Source: Rhodobacteraceae bacterium UBA7436
GTDB taxonomy: Bacteria; Pseudomonadota; Alphaproteobacteria; Rhodobacterales; Rhodobacteraceae
DNA: 6,403 nucleotides
Assembly (NCBI GenBank): GCA_002478745.1
Contig: DLQI01000123.1
Span: forward strand, 32,125 to 38,527
Direction of reading: 5' to 3'
The translations under genes were made by a program, and so were the position numbers. Shown piece after piece: positions 5,491 through 6,403 of the stretch (position 1 is its first letter; each line of letters begins with the position of its first letter). The notes beneath the pieces are model-generated. The model saw only the letters and a program-made list of their open reading frames with translations, was not told the DNA's origin and ran no database searches.

Positions 5491-5521
5491 CGATTAATTT
5501 CGATTCGATTGTGGCTCGATT
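5491..5521. repeat. Four CGATT repeats in the zauP-like/zapA promoter region
   Basis: CGATT occurs at 5491-5495, 5501-5505, 5506-5510 and 5517-5521, spaced 10, 5 and 11 bases apart. The adjoining copies create a GATTC (GANTC) site at 5502-5506, the target of CcrM-type methylation in alphaproteobacteria. The cluster lies about 70-100 bases before the start at 5589. A -10-like TATAGT follows at 5538-5543 but without a well-placed -35. Confidence 0.3.
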
Positions 5522-5588
5522 ATTCTCTTTATTCGGATATAGTTGTTAAAAATGAGCAATCGGCAGATACTAAAAACGAGGGCAACGC

Positions 5589-6062
5589 ATGAGCGATATT
5601 GACGAACTTCAGCGACGGATTACCGCGGCAATGGACCGTGTGGCCGCTGGCTTGGACCAATTGGGAGCCAACAGCGGTGGCGATTCAGCGGCCCTTGGGC
5701 AAGCGCTTGAAGAAGAAAAACTAGCCAATGCACAATTGGCTGAGCGCGTCCGTGTGCTGAACCAACGCCAAGAGGGTGAATTGGCTGCAGCGACACAGAT
5801 GGCACAAGATGCCAAGGCGCGGATGGCCGAGTTGGACGCCGAAATTCAGCGTGTGCGTAAAGCCAACGATGGTCTGCGGGAATTGAACGATGCTTTGCGC
5901 GTGGCCAATGAGGCGGGTGTCGGTGAACCACATTTGATCAACAAGTCTATGATGGCTGAGCTGGAGGCGCTGCGCGCGGCCCGTTCTATTGATGTAGCGG
6001 AAACCACAGCGATCATAGAAGCGTTGACACCACTGATCAACGAAGCAGAGGGAGCAGCCTAA
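5589..6062 (+). CDS. zauP: Coiled-coil protein upstream of zapA, ZauP-like
   Basis: This 157-residue protein has a short helical N-terminus (MSDIDELQRRITAAMDRVAAGLDQL), a Gly/Ser break near 27-33, then a long Ala/Glu/Leu/Gln-rich segment (about 34-110) without Pro that should form a coiled coil. A second helical region, INKSMMAELEALRAARSIDVAETTAIIEALTPLI, covers about 117-151. No signal peptide or membrane segment is seen, so it is cytoplasmic. In Caulobacter, a coiled-coil protein, ZauP, is encoded directly upstream of ZapA and works with it to focus the FtsZ ring; this gene has the same position, size class and character. That assignment rests on context and composition rather than a catalytic motif. 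The ATG at 5589 has GAGGG six bases upstream, and the stop codon overlaps the zapA start (TAATG), so translation is probably coupled. Confidence 0.75.
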   Translation: MSDIDELQRRITAAMDRVAAGLDQLGANSGGDSAALGQALEEEKLANAQLAERVRVLNQRQEGELAAATQMAQDAKARMAELDAEIQRVRKANDGLRELNDALRVANEAGVGEPHLINKSMMAELEALRAARSIDVAETTAIIEALTPLINEAEGAA

Positions 6063-6403
6063 TGCCAGAAATTACAATCGTCATCGGCGGACGCAATTTT
6101 GAAGTGGCCTGCCAAGCGGGTGAAGAACAATATTTACAAGCTGCAGCCAAGATGTTGGACGACGAAGCACAAGTTTTGTCAGACCAAGTTGGACGTATGC
6201 CAGAAGCGCGTATGTTGTTGATGGCGGGCCTCATGCTGGCGGATAAAACCGCAAGCTTTGAAGACAAGGTAAGCCTAATCCAAGGGACGTTGAATGAGCG
6301 TGAGGCGGAGTTGGAAGGTTTGCGTAACATGGCACCTCCACCGCCAGAGCGCGTCGAAGTGCCTGTGATCCCAGCAACTGTCACTGATACATTGGCAGAA
6401 TTG
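6062..6403 (+). CDS. zapA: Cell division protein ZapA (3' end outside window)
   Basis: The window holds 114 codons without a stop. The N-terminus MPEITIVIGGRNFEVACQAGEEQYLQAAAKMLDDEA matches the ZapA pattern: a beta strand ending in I.GR.F.V.C..GEE..L, then a helix (residues about 21-42). A second hydrophobic/helical part, ARMLLMAGLMLADKTASFEDKVSLIQGTLNEREAELEGL, fits the ZapA dimer/tetramer coiled coil. Residues 91-95 (APPPP) begin a Pro-rich tail not needed for the core fold and seen in longer alphaproteobacterial versions. ZapA binds FtsZ filaments and bundles them at the division site. The ATG shares its A with the TAA stop of the preceding ZauP-like gene, and GAGGGAG inside that gene's end serves as ribosome-binding site. 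The true C-terminus cannot be given. Confidence 0.93.
   Translation, partial: MPEITIVIGGRNFEVACQAGEEQYLQAAAKMLDDEAQVLSDQVGRMPEARMLLMAGLMLADKTASFEDKVSLIQGTLNEREAELEGLRNMAPPPPERVEVPVIPATVTDTLAEL

Noticed and set aside
5319..5588. 6S RNA gene, which often lies near zapA
   Set aside because: I could not fold the region into the long rod with a central bubble; if present, 6S RNA is more likely beyond the right edge after zapA.

Overview
The window looks like chromosomal DNA from an alphaproteobacterium, most likely a marine Rhodobacterales (Roseobacter-type) species of moderate GC content. The reasons are the sequence character of transketolase and glyceraldehyde-3-phosphate dehydrogenase (GAPDH), a zapA gene preceded by a coiled-coil gene that resembles Caulobacter zauP, and a tiny membrane protein ending in EWLAFWR just after gap. 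This placement rests on recalled family resemblance, not on a database search.

Layout, left to right. Positions 27-1259 (minus strand) hold gap, then a strong terminator-like hairpin, then a 47-residue membrane protein gene. Positions 1260-1538 are the gap upstream region, with two LacI-type operator-like palindromes 30 bp apart, a third palindrome, and a hairpin in the probable mRNA leader. Positions 1539-2960 (minus strand) are an accessory-looking, visibly AT-richer block of four small genes without recognised function: a Cys-rich protein with a membrane protein in tandem, and a secreted protein with a lipoprotein in tandem. Positions 2961-3302 are non-coding, with a cluster of GTTAAC hexamers, two hairpins containing four TGTACA hexamers, and the tkt terminator. 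Positions 3303-5318 (minus strand) are a full-length transketolase gene with a GTG start. Positions 5319-5588 are a divergent promoter region. Positions 5589-6403 (plus strand) hold the zauP-like gene and the start of zapA, overlapping by one base and cut by the window edge.

How the genes work together: tkt and gap act in linked central carbon pathways (pentose phosphate/Calvin-type sugar rearrangement and triose-phosphate oxidation or reduction) and both read leftwards. They are separated by the four small genes, which may be a lineage-specific insertion. A similar TGCAA...TTGCA palindrome lies upstream of both, suggesting possible shared control. The right-hand pair is a cell-division unit acting on the FtsZ ring. 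I saw no RNA gene, CRISPR array, transposase or phage gene. The most interesting items are the altered cofactor-binding positions in GAPDH, the operator-like sites before gap, the paired TGTACA hairpins after tkt, and the Cys-rich/membrane small-gene pair.
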